Part shown: positions 8,893 to 18,077 of the stretch, piece after piece
Layout of the letters: each line of letters starts with the position of its first letter
Position numbering within the stretch: position 1 is the stretch's first letter
DNA from: UBA6163 sp031411655
GTDB taxonomy: Bacteria > Planctomycetota > Planctomycetia > Pirellulales > Pirellulaceae
NCBI GenBank assembly: GCA_031411655.1
Contig: JANOBM010000096.1
Location: 1-64,000, forward strand
Length of the DNA: 64,000 bases
Direction: 5' to 3'
The notes under the pieces: generated by a model
The model's input: only the letters and a program-made list of their open reading frames with translations
Told to the model about the DNA's origin: nothing
The model's database searches: none
Position numbers and translations under genes: made by a program

Positions 8893-11800
8893 TTAATGGT
8901 GGTGATGATCATCACCATATGACTCATGCGTTTTGTCGCCCCGCGAATAAACGTATGCAATCAAATCGAGAATTTCTTCCCGTGTTAGACGATCAAGCAA
9001 CCCTTTGGGCATAATGGAAACAGGCGACTTGACTTGCTCCTCGATGTCGGACTTTGCAAGCACAAATGGTTCACCTTTGGCAAGCGGATCAGCAAGGATC
9101 TTCACCTCCTGGTCCGACTCCTGGACAATCATACCAGTCACCACTTTGCCAGAATCCGTCAAGAACGTGTAAGACTGAAACTTCTCATTGATTTCTTGCG
9201 AAGGCTCGAGAATCGAACGCAGTAAGTATTCAAGGGTTTGCTTTTTCGGCTCCAATTTAGTCAGGTCTGGACCCAACTCCTTGCCCTCGTCATTGAGCTT
9301 ATGACAGCCGACGCAGTTGGCAACTTTGAAAAGGTTCTTGCCGACATCGTATGATCGTCCTGCGGGCATTGACTTCACTTCAGCGATCAAGTCGTCGTAA
9401 TTCCATTGGGTATTGCGTCCGACTGACTTGAGCAGATCGTCTTGGATCTCCATCGGATGAGCCGCCAGATACGTCTCCATATTCGCGAGATACTCTTCAA
9501 GATTCTCCACGACATAAAGAGCGCCATACATGCGACGCCAGTGGCCAGGATAGGTACAAACGTACGGATAAACCCCTGGCGTTTGGGGCACATCAAAACT
9601 GATCGATTGAGCCTCACCCGGTGCAAGAAGATGGCTGGAAAGCAAGACCTTATCGGAACGAGGGACGAAGTGACGGTCTTTGGCATCAGCATCTTGGGCC
9701 GTTGCCTCCGCTAGAAGACCGATCTCTTCGAGCGCTCCCATTTGCAGAATCGCAAAATTATGCGGCATATTGTCTGTATTGGCAAAACGGAACTCAACGG
9801 GCTTGCCCGCCTGAACAACGATCGTTTCCTTGTCGTAGATCATGCGTTCCACCACGGTACCGATTGCGATCACACGGACATCAAGATTTGCCAGCCGATC
9901 CGCAATCGCTTTTGCTTGGTCATCGGGTAGTTTTGCTGACAGCGTCCTGGCGAGTGAGGCGGCTTCCATAGCCGGACCCGCAGTACGGAACTTCGCCGGA
10001 ATATCACTCAAGTACCCGACTAAATTATCGATCAGTCCCGGTAACTCCTTTGCTGCCCAGAACGGTTCGGGAATGGTGTTCAGCACACTGATGGCCGCTG
10101 AACGATGTCGATCCGCCTTTACGAGTGACGTCAGATCCATGAACTTCTCGGCTTCATGTCCGGGAATACTTGCGAGCGAACGGATGGCGATATCATGAAT
10201 CGTTTCACCGCCTCCGCTAACCGTGAGTTTGTCGGCCGCGATCTTCTGCTTGTTGAAATCGGGGCCAGACCAGGAGACCTCGAGTCCATCTCCTCCACCA
10301 TTATCGAAATAGGTTGCGACAATGGGATGGGCACCGGCGGTCAGGTTCAACGCTGCGTTCTTCTCCGACATGCCGTGCAATCCATCATTGTCGATCAACT
10401 GTTTTCCATCGATATACAGCCGCGACCCGTCGTCCGAACTGATAAAGAACGTGTACTGTCCTGTCTTGGGCACCTGAAGCATGCCGCGAAAACGAAGTGC
10501 AAAACCATCTTGCTCTTTTCGCTGTGGCACATCCATCACAATTTCCGGAACAACGCCACTGAGTTGTGGCTTCAACTTATCGAGCGTTTCGAGAGAGACG
10601 TCGGATGGGTTCGGATAGAAATAATCGACTTCGATGCCACTTTGCAGTAAGGATGCATCGGTCGATTCCGCTTGAAGTCCCGGAGGGAGCTCAAACATGA
10701 GTGTACGCACGGACTCGAACAGGGTGCTCCGCAAAGCATCGTCGGATACTGCGGGAATCGCATGCAAAAGATCCCGAAGACTTTCTTTGCTTTGGGAAGC
10801 GGTCAGGAAAGCGGCGTCACCTGAATGATCAGCGATGATCCAAACGGCATAACCGAGCTGACGAGCTTGTGCCGTCTTACCCTTTGTCGCGATTAGCTCA
10901 ATTCGTCTCTGGAAATTCCTTAATTCCGCAGCAGGTTGCTCGGCGAGCAATTGGCTAAGTCCAGTGAGCGAATCTCCTTGTTCGCTGGAATCTCGTTGCT
11001 CAACCAGGTCCAGTAGCAATGGAATGGAGCTCTCGTTTCTCAACTTCGAAAGCCCTTCGAGCGATTCTCGGAGGGAGTCGGTCGACGCATTGACTCGACT
11101 GAGGATTGCCTCATAAACCGCCTCCGTTCGAGGCAACTTCAAAAGATCGTCGACACTGGCATTTCTCAGTGCATAAGCTTGGGCTGCCTTCGACAACGGA
11201 CGACCGGCTGCCACTTCGTCTTGAACCAATCTATCCACTTGAACGCGACCTACCGCGTAACTCAACACGGTCTCCAGTTCGGGATCCATCGGTCGTAGGG
11301 CAACTTCGAAAATAACTTCGGCCGCATTGATACCGGAGAATGAGACAGCGGACTTTACGGCTTCTGCGCGGACAAGGGCCGAATCATCGCGGCCGCCAGC
11401 AAGTAGAGTCGGTGCCCAATCGGTCGCTTTGTCTGCCCAATGCCCAAGCGTACGGATCGCAGCAGCGCGTACCCGACCGTCTTCAGCAGTATAAACCTTT
11501 TGAAGCAACGCGAAATTCGGCACGCGGTGTTCTTCGCAAACCCAAAGACACTCCAGCAACGCTTGGGCGTGTTCCGGCTTCTTGGGATCAAGAGTCGAAG
11601 TCCAGCGGTCGATCGCATTGACAATTTCGGTTGTTTCGCGACCACTGAGTTCTAATCGGGCCCGATAGCGTACCGAATTTTCTCTGGCAAAGAATGCTTT
11701 GAAGACGTCGTCTACAGGCTTTCCTTTAAGCTTCACGTTCTTAAGCAGAGGCCGATCTTTTGCCGTGACGCGGTATATTCGACCGTGCTCGTGGTCACGA

Positions 11801-13827
11801 TTGGGATCACGCATATTGTGTTGCATATGCCCAATGATCGCGTTACTCCAATCCGATACATATAACGCACCATCACCGCCCACTTCGACGTCAGTTGGCC
11901 TGAAATTGGGATCGCTCGAGACGAGAATCGGTTCGATTTCCGTGGCTGTGATATCGGCGCCGTTGTACTTCACCTCATGCTGAAGTACACCTAAAAAGCC
12001 AATGCAATTACAAATCAGGAAGTTGCCTTGGTTCTTATCGGGGAAATGACTGCTTGAAAGAATGCCCGTCGCAGCTACGGGGCGCACTCGCATCTTGAAC
12101 CAAGGTTTGTTCCCAATACCCTTGCCGATGTTTACATAAGATCCGCTTCCGCCGGTTCCATCATTCGCAAACTGATATCCCCATTGATCGAAAACATCAC
12201 CGTGTGGATTGGGACCGATCGGAAAATGAAACTCCATCTCGAAAGTACGAGGGTTGAATCGATGCACGCCACTATCACCTGAGCGAAAGGTGTGGGTGGG
12301 CGTTTCCATCGCGGCAACATTAAAGATTCCACGCGACCAATAAAGCCAACCATCGGGGCCAACCAACATTGCATTCGCCGAATGGTGAGAGTCCGCGCTG
12401 CTAACTCCCTGAAGCATTCGAATCTTTACGTCCGCTTTGTCGTCGCCATCCGTATCTTTAAGGAACCAAATTTCAGGTAATGCGGCAACCAGCATGCCAC
12501 CTCCCCAAAATTCAAATCCGGTAATGCTATTCAACTCATCCGCAAAGGTAACGCAGCGATCTGCCACCCCATCGCCATCGTCGTCTGGTAAGCAAACGAT
12601 TCTGTCGCGGCGCGGTTCGGTCGGATTCCAGTGCGGGTAGGATGGCCACACAGACACAAACAGCCGTCCGTCAGTGTCGACAGCCATTTGTACCGGATTG
12701 ATGATTTCGGGAAACATTTCTTCCGATGCGAAAAGATTGACTTGCATCCCATCCGCAATCTTCATCTTGTCAATGGCTTCTTTGCCGCCCAAATAGAGAT
12801 GCTTTCCGTCCGACAGCGGCCCAGGAATATTTGTTTTGACCGGAAGCTCTTCTGGGATATTGTCATCGACAACTTCAAGTTCACCACCGCGTGCCACCGC
12901 CCAAACTCGCTTGTCGCGATTAGCGGTCATGACATCGAAAATCTCCATTTCACGCATCATGACATCGGCATTCGACTGCCCAAACCATGACAGTGTTGAT
13001 CGACCACCGAACACGTTGTAGCCGTCGACCACTCGGTAACGACTGAACCAGTGATAGTTCTTATCGAGAACTGCTTGTCGGAGCCGTTCAAGTTCGGCTT
13101 CCGGTTTTTCAACTTTGACTACATTAAACAAGTCTTTCAGGATTACATTCGCAACCGCGCGGTCGCCATGATCGAGCAAATGAATGCCATTCATGGTCAA
13201 CGGTTTGTCAACTGCGGCGTACAACGAGCGGGTTGGATTAAAGAGATCGACAAACCGGACTCCTTTCGATTGACAAACCGCCTGCATTGCTTGTGTGTAG
13301 ATTGCAAGGTTCTCGTTATTGGCCTTGCCATCAGGAAGGTTTTGGCTCTTCAAATCCTCGTGGGCAATCGGCGAGAAAAAAACCAATCGCGCTGCCGTTT
13401 CGCCATCGTATTTTTGGGCGAGCATGCCGTCGATCACCTCACCGAGATCGTTACGAAAGCCCGCCAGCCCGGCCGGTCCCCGAAACGCCTCGTTATAGCC
13501 GAAGAAGCAAAAGATCACGGACGACTTGGTCTTTGCGAGCCACTGGTCGGGTGTGCCAAAGTTCTCTTCTCGAATACGGAGCTTTAGCTCGTCACCCGGA
13601 TAACCCACATTGCGGAAGGTGAGCTCAAGTTCGGGGTAGAGGGAGTGGATGTAGGTCTCAAGCCAAGCTGAGTGTTGCATACGATCTGCCATGGTATTGC
13701 CGATGTATGTAACCCTGTCGCCCTTGCGAAGCGCTAGAGTTGGTTCTGCGGCACGCGACGATTGCCCGGACAAGAGCGAAATCATCAGCGTGAAAAACAC
13801 CGGAATCAAAATTCGCCAGCACTTCAT
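8893..13827 (-). CDS. Giant multidomain periplasmic protein: SGNH hydrolase, PVC dehydrogenase, HEAT, PA14, cupredoxin, cytochrome c
   Basis: The start is placed at ATG 13827, preceded by AGAAG and followed by a signal peptide (KCWRILIPVFFTLMISLL); about 1644 residues. Domain order: SGNH hydrolase about 30-240, with the late Asp/His motif GIHLLDHGD; PVC-type membrane-bound-dehydrogenase beta-propeller about 355-690; HEAT-like repeats about 720-1060; a PA14 domain about 1090-1200 (FRGMLQVPKTGQYTFFISSD); a plastocyanin/azurin-like domain about 1320-1440, with ligands His (MPHNF), Cys and His (YVCTYPGHW) and Met (RRMYG); and a cytochrome c-like domain with CVGCH near residue 1504 and a candidate axial Met in SIMPKG. 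The tail ends in DDHHHH. The likely role is periplasmic oxidation of a carbohydrate or alcohol with electrons passing to haem and copper; the substrate is unknown. Confidence 0.85.
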   Translation of the reverse strand: MKCWRILIPVFFTLMISLLSGQSSRAAEPTLALRKGDRVTYIGNTMADRMQHSAWLETYIHSLYPELELTFRNVGYPGDELKLRIREENFGTPDQWLAKTKSSVIFCFFGYNEAFRGPAGLAGFRNDLGEVIDGMLAQKYDGETAARLVFFSPIAHEDLKSQNLPDGKANNENLAIYTQAMQAVCQSKGVRFVDLFNPTRSLYAAVDKPLTMNGIHLLDHGDRAVANVILKDLFNVVKVEKPEAELERLRQAVLDKNYHWFSRYRVVDGYNVFGGRSTLSWFGQSNADVMMREMEIFDVMTANRDKRVWAVARGGELEVVDDNIPEELPVKTNIPGPLSDGKHLYLGGKEAIDKMKIADGMQVNLFASEEMFPEIINPVQMAVDTDGRLFVSVWPSYPHWNPTEPRRDRIVCLPDDDGDGVADRCVTFADELNSITGFEFWGGGMLVAALPEIWFLKDTDGDDKADVKIRMLQGVSSADSHHSANAMLVGPDGWLYWSRGIFNVAAMETPTHTFRSGDSGVHRFNPRTFEMEFHFPIGPNPHGDVFDQWGYQFANDGTGGSGSYVNIGKGIGNKPWFKMRVRPVAATGILSSSHFPDKNQGNFLICNCIGFLGVLQHEVKYNGADITATEIEPILVSSDPNFRPTDVEVGGDGALYVSDWSNAIIGHMQHNMRDPNRDHEHGRIYRVTAKDRPLLKNVKLKGKPVDDVFKAFFARENSVRYRARLELSGRETTEIVNAIDRWTSTLDPKKPEHAQALLECLWVCEEHRVPNFALLQKVYTAEDGRVRAAAIRTLGHWADKATDWAPTLLAGGRDDSALVRAEAVKSAVSFSGINAAEVIFEVALRPMDPELETVLSYAVGRVQVDRLVQDEVAAGRPLSKAAQAYALRNASVDDLLKLPRTEAVYEAILSRVNASTDSLRESLEGLSKLRNESSIPLLLDLVEQRDSSEQGDSLTGLSQLLAEQPAAELRNFQRRIELIATKGKTAQARQLGYAVWIIADHSGDAAFLTASQSKESLRDLLHAIPAVSDDALRSTLFESVRTLMFELPPGLQAESTDASLLQSGIEVDYFYPNPSDVSLETLDKLKPQLSGVVPEIVMDVPQRKEQDGFALRFRGMLQVPKTGQYTFFISSDDGSRLYIDGKQLIDNDGLHGMSEKNAALNLTAGAHPIVATYFDNGGGDGLEVSWSGPDFNKQKIAADKLTVSGGGETIHDIAIRSLASIPGHEAEKFMDLTSLVKADRHRSAAISVLNTIPEPFWAAKELPGLIDNLVGYLSDIPAKFRTAGPAMEAASLARTLSAKLPDDQAKAIADRLANLDVRVIAIGTVVERMIYDKETIVVQAGKPVEFRFANTDNMPHNFAILQMGALEEIGLLAEATAQDADAKDRHFVPRSDKVLLSSHLLAPGEAQSISFDVPQTPGVYPYVCTYPGHWRRMYGALYVVENLEEYLANMETYLAAHPMEIQDDLLKSVGRNTQWNYDDLIAEVKSMPAGRSYDVGKNLFKVANCVGCHKLNDEGKELGPDLTKLEPKKQTLEYLLRSILEPSQEINEKFQSYTFLTDSGKVVTGMIVQESDQEVKILADPLAKGEPFVLAKSDIEEQVKSPVSIMPKGLLDRLTREEILDLIAYVYSRGDKTHESYGDDHHHH

Positions 13828-14129
13828 GAGCGCACTTCTTTTTTGTTGAATCAGTTTTTGTTGAACAAGCTTTTGCAATCGCACCCATTGCCCATGGAAG
13901 GCGGCAGCAGTGAACCGGAAAAGCTGAGTGGAAAGGTAGGAAAGTTCGTGAGGAGAGACTCAGAATACTCGATGGCGAGCCTTCTGTGCCGGTGCGGTGA
14001 CGTTAACGGACCCTGATTTTAATGAACCGCGTTCACGATCGCAATTCATGCCCAGGGGACCACCCGCTTAGGACTGCAGAATGCACCTCGCAACGGCCAC
14101 CGGCAAACCGAAGGCAAATGAAGATGCAT
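13828..14129. other. Spacer between two giant dehydrogenase genes
   Basis: About 300 bp lie between the start of the larger gene and the end of the next minus-strand gene. No gene is supported. It presumably carries the promoter of the larger gene, but no clear consensus was found. Confidence 0.4.
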
Positions 14130-16571
14130 TCAGTCATCAGCCTGCGATGACAAATACGCAAGAAGGTTGCGGATTTCGTCCATTGTCATCACTTGAACTA
14201 AACCATCTGGCATGATTGATAGGTTCGAGGCCTCTTGATGTTCAATCTCCTCCATCTGAACATCAATCGTGGTCGAATCAGCAAGAAGGTACCGTGCTGA
14301 TTGCCCAACGCCACCGCCATTCAGTTTCAAACCCACGATCGCACGCCCGTCTGTTGTCAGTACCCGCCACGTTGTGAACATCGGTCCAATCTCGCGACTG
14401 GGGTGCAAAATCGATTCCAGCAGTCGTCTTCGATCCATGGTGCTTGCGGAAAGCGTTGATAAGTCCGGGCCAACGCCAGCACCGCGTCCATCTCGCCGGT
14501 GACAGGAAGAACACTTGCCAGCGGCGCTGCTGTAGAAAACTCTCCATCCCTGCTTTGCATCACCACCATCTCCGACGACTTTCAGCCACTCGTCTAAATT
14601 ATCCATCGGCGGATGGGAAGGTGTAGGCGATCGATTGTCGACTTCGGTGCGGCGATTGATCGCCAGATCGGTAGTGATATCAGCGTCTAACGAAGAATCC
14701 TCTATCAATGATTCGACAACGGCGCGATGCGTATCGGTGGTTGAAGCGGCAACGGCAAGATGTCTCGCGGCATCGCGAGCGAGTCGTTCGTCATTGCCTC
14801 GCACCATCGAAGCAAGCGAATTGACATTCCACTGGGTTGCTTCTGGTGGAACAAGGCGAAGCGCTGTCAATCGAATTCGCGACGAGCGTTTTTCATCCAT
14901 CGCGATGTCGGCAAGCGTCTGACGTGTGATTGTATCATAACCGCCGGGCTCCACTTTACCTGCCTTTAGAAAGCTAATCGCCGATGCCGTTGCGGCAAGC
15001 ATTTGGGGCGACAGCGTGTCGCGATCGAGCATTGCAGTGATCTCCGGTAATAAATTCTTCGCACCGGATTCCGCCGCCCAACGAACTGCGGTCAACTGAA
15101 TGTCCGTATCGTCGTCGCTTAGCGAGTGGCGAATGATCGCATGGCGTTGCTCATCGTTCAGCACTTCACCCGTACCAGCGAGAGAGTCCCAGTGTTGACT
15201 CAATAGGGCTGTGAGACGCAGTTCAACCCCCGAATTACTGGAGGGCTCATTTGTCTTGAACGTGTGCTTCTTTTTTAGTGCTAACCGAGCGTAGTGTTTA
15301 AAAAACGGGTCGTTATTTGAATCAGAGGCCTGAGTGATCGCGTCGGCGGACAGTTCAACAAGTCCCGTTTGGGCGAATACCTCGTCGGGACTTAAGGTCA
15401 ATGCAGTGTTCTTCGTCGGGGGGCCGCCGAATCGAATTCGCCAGATTCGACCGGTGCGGTGAACGTTGTAGCTGCGGTCGACCCAGTCGGTTACGTACAT
15501 CGAGCCGTCTGAAGCGATCGCCATATCAACCGGTCGAAACATCGCCCCACCGAGTACTGCGATGTCTCGATCAGCTCGGACAGTAGCGCCGTGATGGGAC
15601 GGCGTGTATCGTTCGATTCGGTTGTCACCCCAACTGGTTACCCAGTACTGACCTCGAAAGCACATGATCGAACAGGGTGCTTCGCCTGTTCCCGCTAACA
15701 TTGGCAATGTCCCCGGCAACTCACCATTCCAGGCTTGTAAGGGGTGCGTACCGGCGCGGCCAAAGCGAAACTGAAAGCCGTAATCAGCTTCATCTAACAC
15801 ATGAACGATTCGGCAGGGAGGCATCGCGTCAGCGTCGTTGTCGACCATGAGCAATCGACCGGCATCGTCCCGACAAATCCCAAAGGGATTCCAAAATCCG
15901 GTTGCAACTCGTTCTATTTTAGAGCCGTCTGCCAGACACTTAAAAATATTTCCTCCTTCGCCGCCGCCTGTCTGTAAAGAGCCATCCGTGCCTTTAAGTA
16001 CGTACCTTTCACCGAAGTTTTCGCCCATACCGAAAGTGAGCGTGGCCGGTTTTCCAAGGGGCTCCTCCAAAAGTAATCCGCTGAGTCCGTTATGAGGATA
16101 ATCAGCCTTGGTTTCGAGGTTAATGAGTGTTGTGATTTCGTCGGCAACGTCGTCTCCGTTGGTGTCTCGCAAACGCACGATGGATGCGCGGGTCGCAACA
16201 TACACCGAATCATCTTGTCCAATGGTAAGGCTCATCGTCTTGTTCGTTCCCTCATGGAAAACACGAATGCGATTGAGCGTTCCATCCCCGTCGGGATCGT
16301 CAATGATCTTGATGCGATCTGTCTTCGGACCGTCGTAATCCTCTTTCGGAAAGTGGGTATGTGATTCGACAACCAACAATCGCCCACGAGAATCAAGGCG
16401 ACAGCTCACCGGCGTGACTATGTCTGGTTCCGATGCCACAAGTTCGATCGAGAGCAATGGATCGACACATGTCGGCAGCTCAACCGCCGATGCATCCATC
16501 GTCGAAAGGATCCCCAGTAGAAAAACGGCCCGCGAACCATGACACTTTATTCTACATCGAAAGCTTGTCAT
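14130..16571 (-). CDS. PVC-type membrane-bound dehydrogenase with HEAT repeats and C-terminal haem-binding domain
   Basis: I use the ATG at 16571, because it begins a signal peptide (SRAVFLLGILSTMDASA) and leaves the upstream gene free of overlap; a frame extension to 16694 would overlap it. The protein is about 813 residues. A beta-propeller dehydrogenase module (about 45-400) contains the family phrases SCRLDSRGRLLVVESHTHFP and PFGICRDDAGRLLMVDNDAD. HEAT-like helices follow (about 430-640). A cytochrome c-like domain holds CSSCH near residue 685, then GRGAGVGPDLS and a possible axial Met in LSIMPDG. It should act in the periplasm and pass electrons through haem. It shares its architecture and strand with the preceding giant, so the two may be functionally linked. 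The substrate is unknown. Confidence 0.85.
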   Translation of the reverse strand: MTSFRCRIKCHGSRAVFLLGILSTMDASAVELPTCVDPLLSIELVASEPDIVTPVSCRLDSRGRLLVVESHTHFPKEDYDGPKTDRIKIIDDPDGDGTLNRIRVFHEGTNKTMSLTIGQDDSVYVATRASIVRLRDTNGDDVADEITTLINLETKADYPHNGLSGLLLEEPLGKPATLTFGMGENFGERYVLKGTDGSLQTGGGEGGNIFKCLADGSKIERVATGFWNPFGICRDDAGRLLMVDNDADAMPPCRIVHVLDEADYGFQFRFGRAGTHPLQAWNGELPGTLPMLAGTGEAPCSIMCFRGQYWVTSWGDNRIERYTPSHHGATVRADRDIAVLGGAMFRPVDMAIASDGSMYVTDWVDRSYNVHRTGRIWRIRFGGPPTKNTALTLSPDEVFAQTGLVELSADAITQASDSNNDPFFKHYARLALKKKHTFKTNEPSSNSGVELRLTALLSQHWDSLAGTGEVLNDEQRHAIIRHSLSDDDTDIQLTAVRWAAESGAKNLLPEITAMLDRDTLSPQMLAATASAISFLKAGKVEPGGYDTITRQTLADIAMDEKRSSRIRLTALRLVPPEATQWNVNSLASMVRGNDERLARDAARHLAVAASTTDTHRAVVESLIEDSSLDADITTDLAINRRTEVDNRSPTPSHPPMDNLDEWLKVVGDGGDAKQGWRVFYSSAAGKCSSCHRRDGRGAGVGPDLSTLSASTMDRRRLLESILHPSREIGPMFTTWRVLTTDGRAIVGLKLNGGGVGQSARYLLADSTTIDVQMEEIEHQEASNLSIMPDGLVQVMTMDEIRNLLAYLSSQADD

Positions 16572-16653
16572 TTCGTTTCTCACCCTACGCACTTGACGCC
16601 CTATGACCGATCGTCGGACGCGAGCCAACCTCACGCCGAGAACGGATTGTAGC

Positions 16654-17502
16654 TCAATTCGATACCGTTCGGCTGAAGCGAAAGCCAGAGGCACGCAATA
16701 TGCCGAGGAACGCGATCAAGTGAATCTGCATACCCAACAGGGCCGCCGCAACGAGGCTGGAGAGTTCCACTGCCATGTAAGTCTTTGTCGCCGCGTAAGT
16801 CCACAATCCAGTGGCCTCAAGCGTTATGCATCCTAGGGGAAAGAGGATGTTCGTCCAGCGTCCGAGTATCCACGACACAGTTGCCAGCCAGTTCACAACG
16901 ATCGCAAGGCTAATCGAGGCAATGACAAAATGCTCGATTTGATAGTGGCCGATAAGCTTCCGAAATGCTCCCAAGGTTACCGCGACAATGGTGGTCGTAA
17001 TCAGAAGACTGCGAATCGTATAATCGGGGCTGGATTTCTCGGCAACCTGAAGCGTGGAAACATGTTTGAGTTGATGGCCGAGATAATCGCGATACAACAC
17101 CATGCACACCCAAACAATCGCTGCAGCGATGATCACCGCCATGGTATTTTCCGCCCACTCGTGATCACTGAAAATAGTGATAGTGATGAAGGTGAGGATC
17201 GTTGCACAGATTCCCATCCTGAAGAAGTGAATTCGGCGATTGTTCTGGGATGAATTTACGCTGCTTGGCCTACTGCCAAAAGCTAACCAACCCGTGGCCA
17301 TCGAAGACGCCGCCAAAGGACCACCGGTGATCAGCGCTTCGATATAGGTACCGAAGGATGGATACTGTGGCGCGAGTTCCGAATCGTACAGCAGCAAGGC
17401 GGCAAGCTCCACCGCCGCGAACACGATCGTGACAATGAAAGCAACGACCGGAAGCTTGCACGGAGGCTGGGTTGGGGGCAAATCGACGTCACTCTCTAGC
17501 AA
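16654..17502 (-). CDS. Multi-span membrane protein with planctomycete YTIRSLLI segment
   Basis: The 282-residue protein has about seven to eight hydrophobic helices. Residue ~165 begins YTIRSLLITTTIVAVTLGAF, a segment found again and again in planctomycete membrane proteins of unknown role. The start is TTG at 17502, supported by a perfect GGAGG seven bases upstream. No catalytic motif is visible. Its stop lies 82 bp before the start of the 14130-16571 dehydrogenase on the same strand, so the two may be co-transcribed. Confidence 0.7.
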   Translation of the reverse strand: MLESDVDLPPTQPPCKLPVVAFIVTIVFAAVELAALLLYDSELAPQYPSFGTYIEALITGGPLAASSMATGWLAFGSRPSSVNSSQNNRRIHFFRMGICATILTFITITIFSDHEWAENTMAVIIAAAIVWVCMVLYRDYLGHQLKHVSTLQVAEKSSPDYTIRSLLITTTIVAVTLGAFRKLIGHYQIEHFVIASISLAIVVNWLATVSWILGRWTNILFPLGCITLEATGLWTYAATKTYMAVELSSLVAAALLGMQIHLIAFLGILRASGFRFSRTVSN

Positions 17503-17509
17503 TGGGCAA

Positions 17510-17514
17510 CCTCC
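17510..17514 (-). promoter_or_regulatory. Shine-Dalgarno GGAGG deciding a TTG start
   Basis: GGAGG on the minus strand ends seven bases before TTG at 17502. No ATG or GTG gives an equally good fit, so this site sets the start of the YTIRSLLI membrane protein. Confidence 0.7.
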
Positions 17515-17624
17515 GTGGCAATCGATGCACCCGGTTTAGAAAGGGCTTCGAAAGGTAGGTAACGTCAGCGACGAAAAGCAGATTCTGGTAATCCTTTAGA
17601 CGCCCATGCCAAACCGCGTTCCAA

Positions 17625-17882
17625 TTATTTGAAGTCATCGAAGGCGGAGAAGTCATCGGCACCCGCGGGAACCGCTTGCCCAAACTCATCCAATGCGGCA
17701 TCCGCGGCCGGTTGCTCAGCAACAGCATCGTCCAGCACTTGGCTTTGGTCCACCGCTTTTTCCGCGGCTTGCGAGCGTGCCCCGGCGAGCTTCTTCGCTC
17801 TCGATTTCTCCATCATCGCAACGATGGGCAGTGCCAATAAAATGGACACAAGGAAAACAACCCAGAGATAGAAGTAGATCAT
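17625..17882 (-). CDS. Small single-span membrane protein, acidic tail
   Basis: This 85-residue protein has one N-terminal transmembrane helix (MIYFYLWVVFLVSILLALPI), a basic patch (EKSRAKK), then an Ala/Asp/Glu-rich tail ending in DDFSAFDDFK. It probably has its N-terminus outside and tail in the cytoplasm. There is no known motif. The clean charge arrangement and well-defined helix suggest a true gene rather than chance. It lies between the YTIRSLLI membrane protein and the TMTC-like gene on the same strand. Confidence 0.6.
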   Translation of the reverse strand: MIYFYLWVVFLVSILLALPIVAMMEKSRAKKLAGARSQAAEKAVDQSQVLDDAVAEQPAADAALDEFGQAVPAGADDFSAFDDFK

Positions 17883-18077
17883 TGGTCGGTATCAGCGTAG
17901 GCGAGAAGTAAAAGCGACCACTACCGATCGTGAATCGATCGTCATGGCCGCTCAAGGGCGTCGTAATTGCGGATCGGTGGGTGAAAGTACGCTCGGCGGC
18001 GTGATTTCGTGGTTTGCCGATAGGATTGAGCATAATTCGGCACTCTCGAGACAGCAATTCCGAGAGACCGAAACAGT

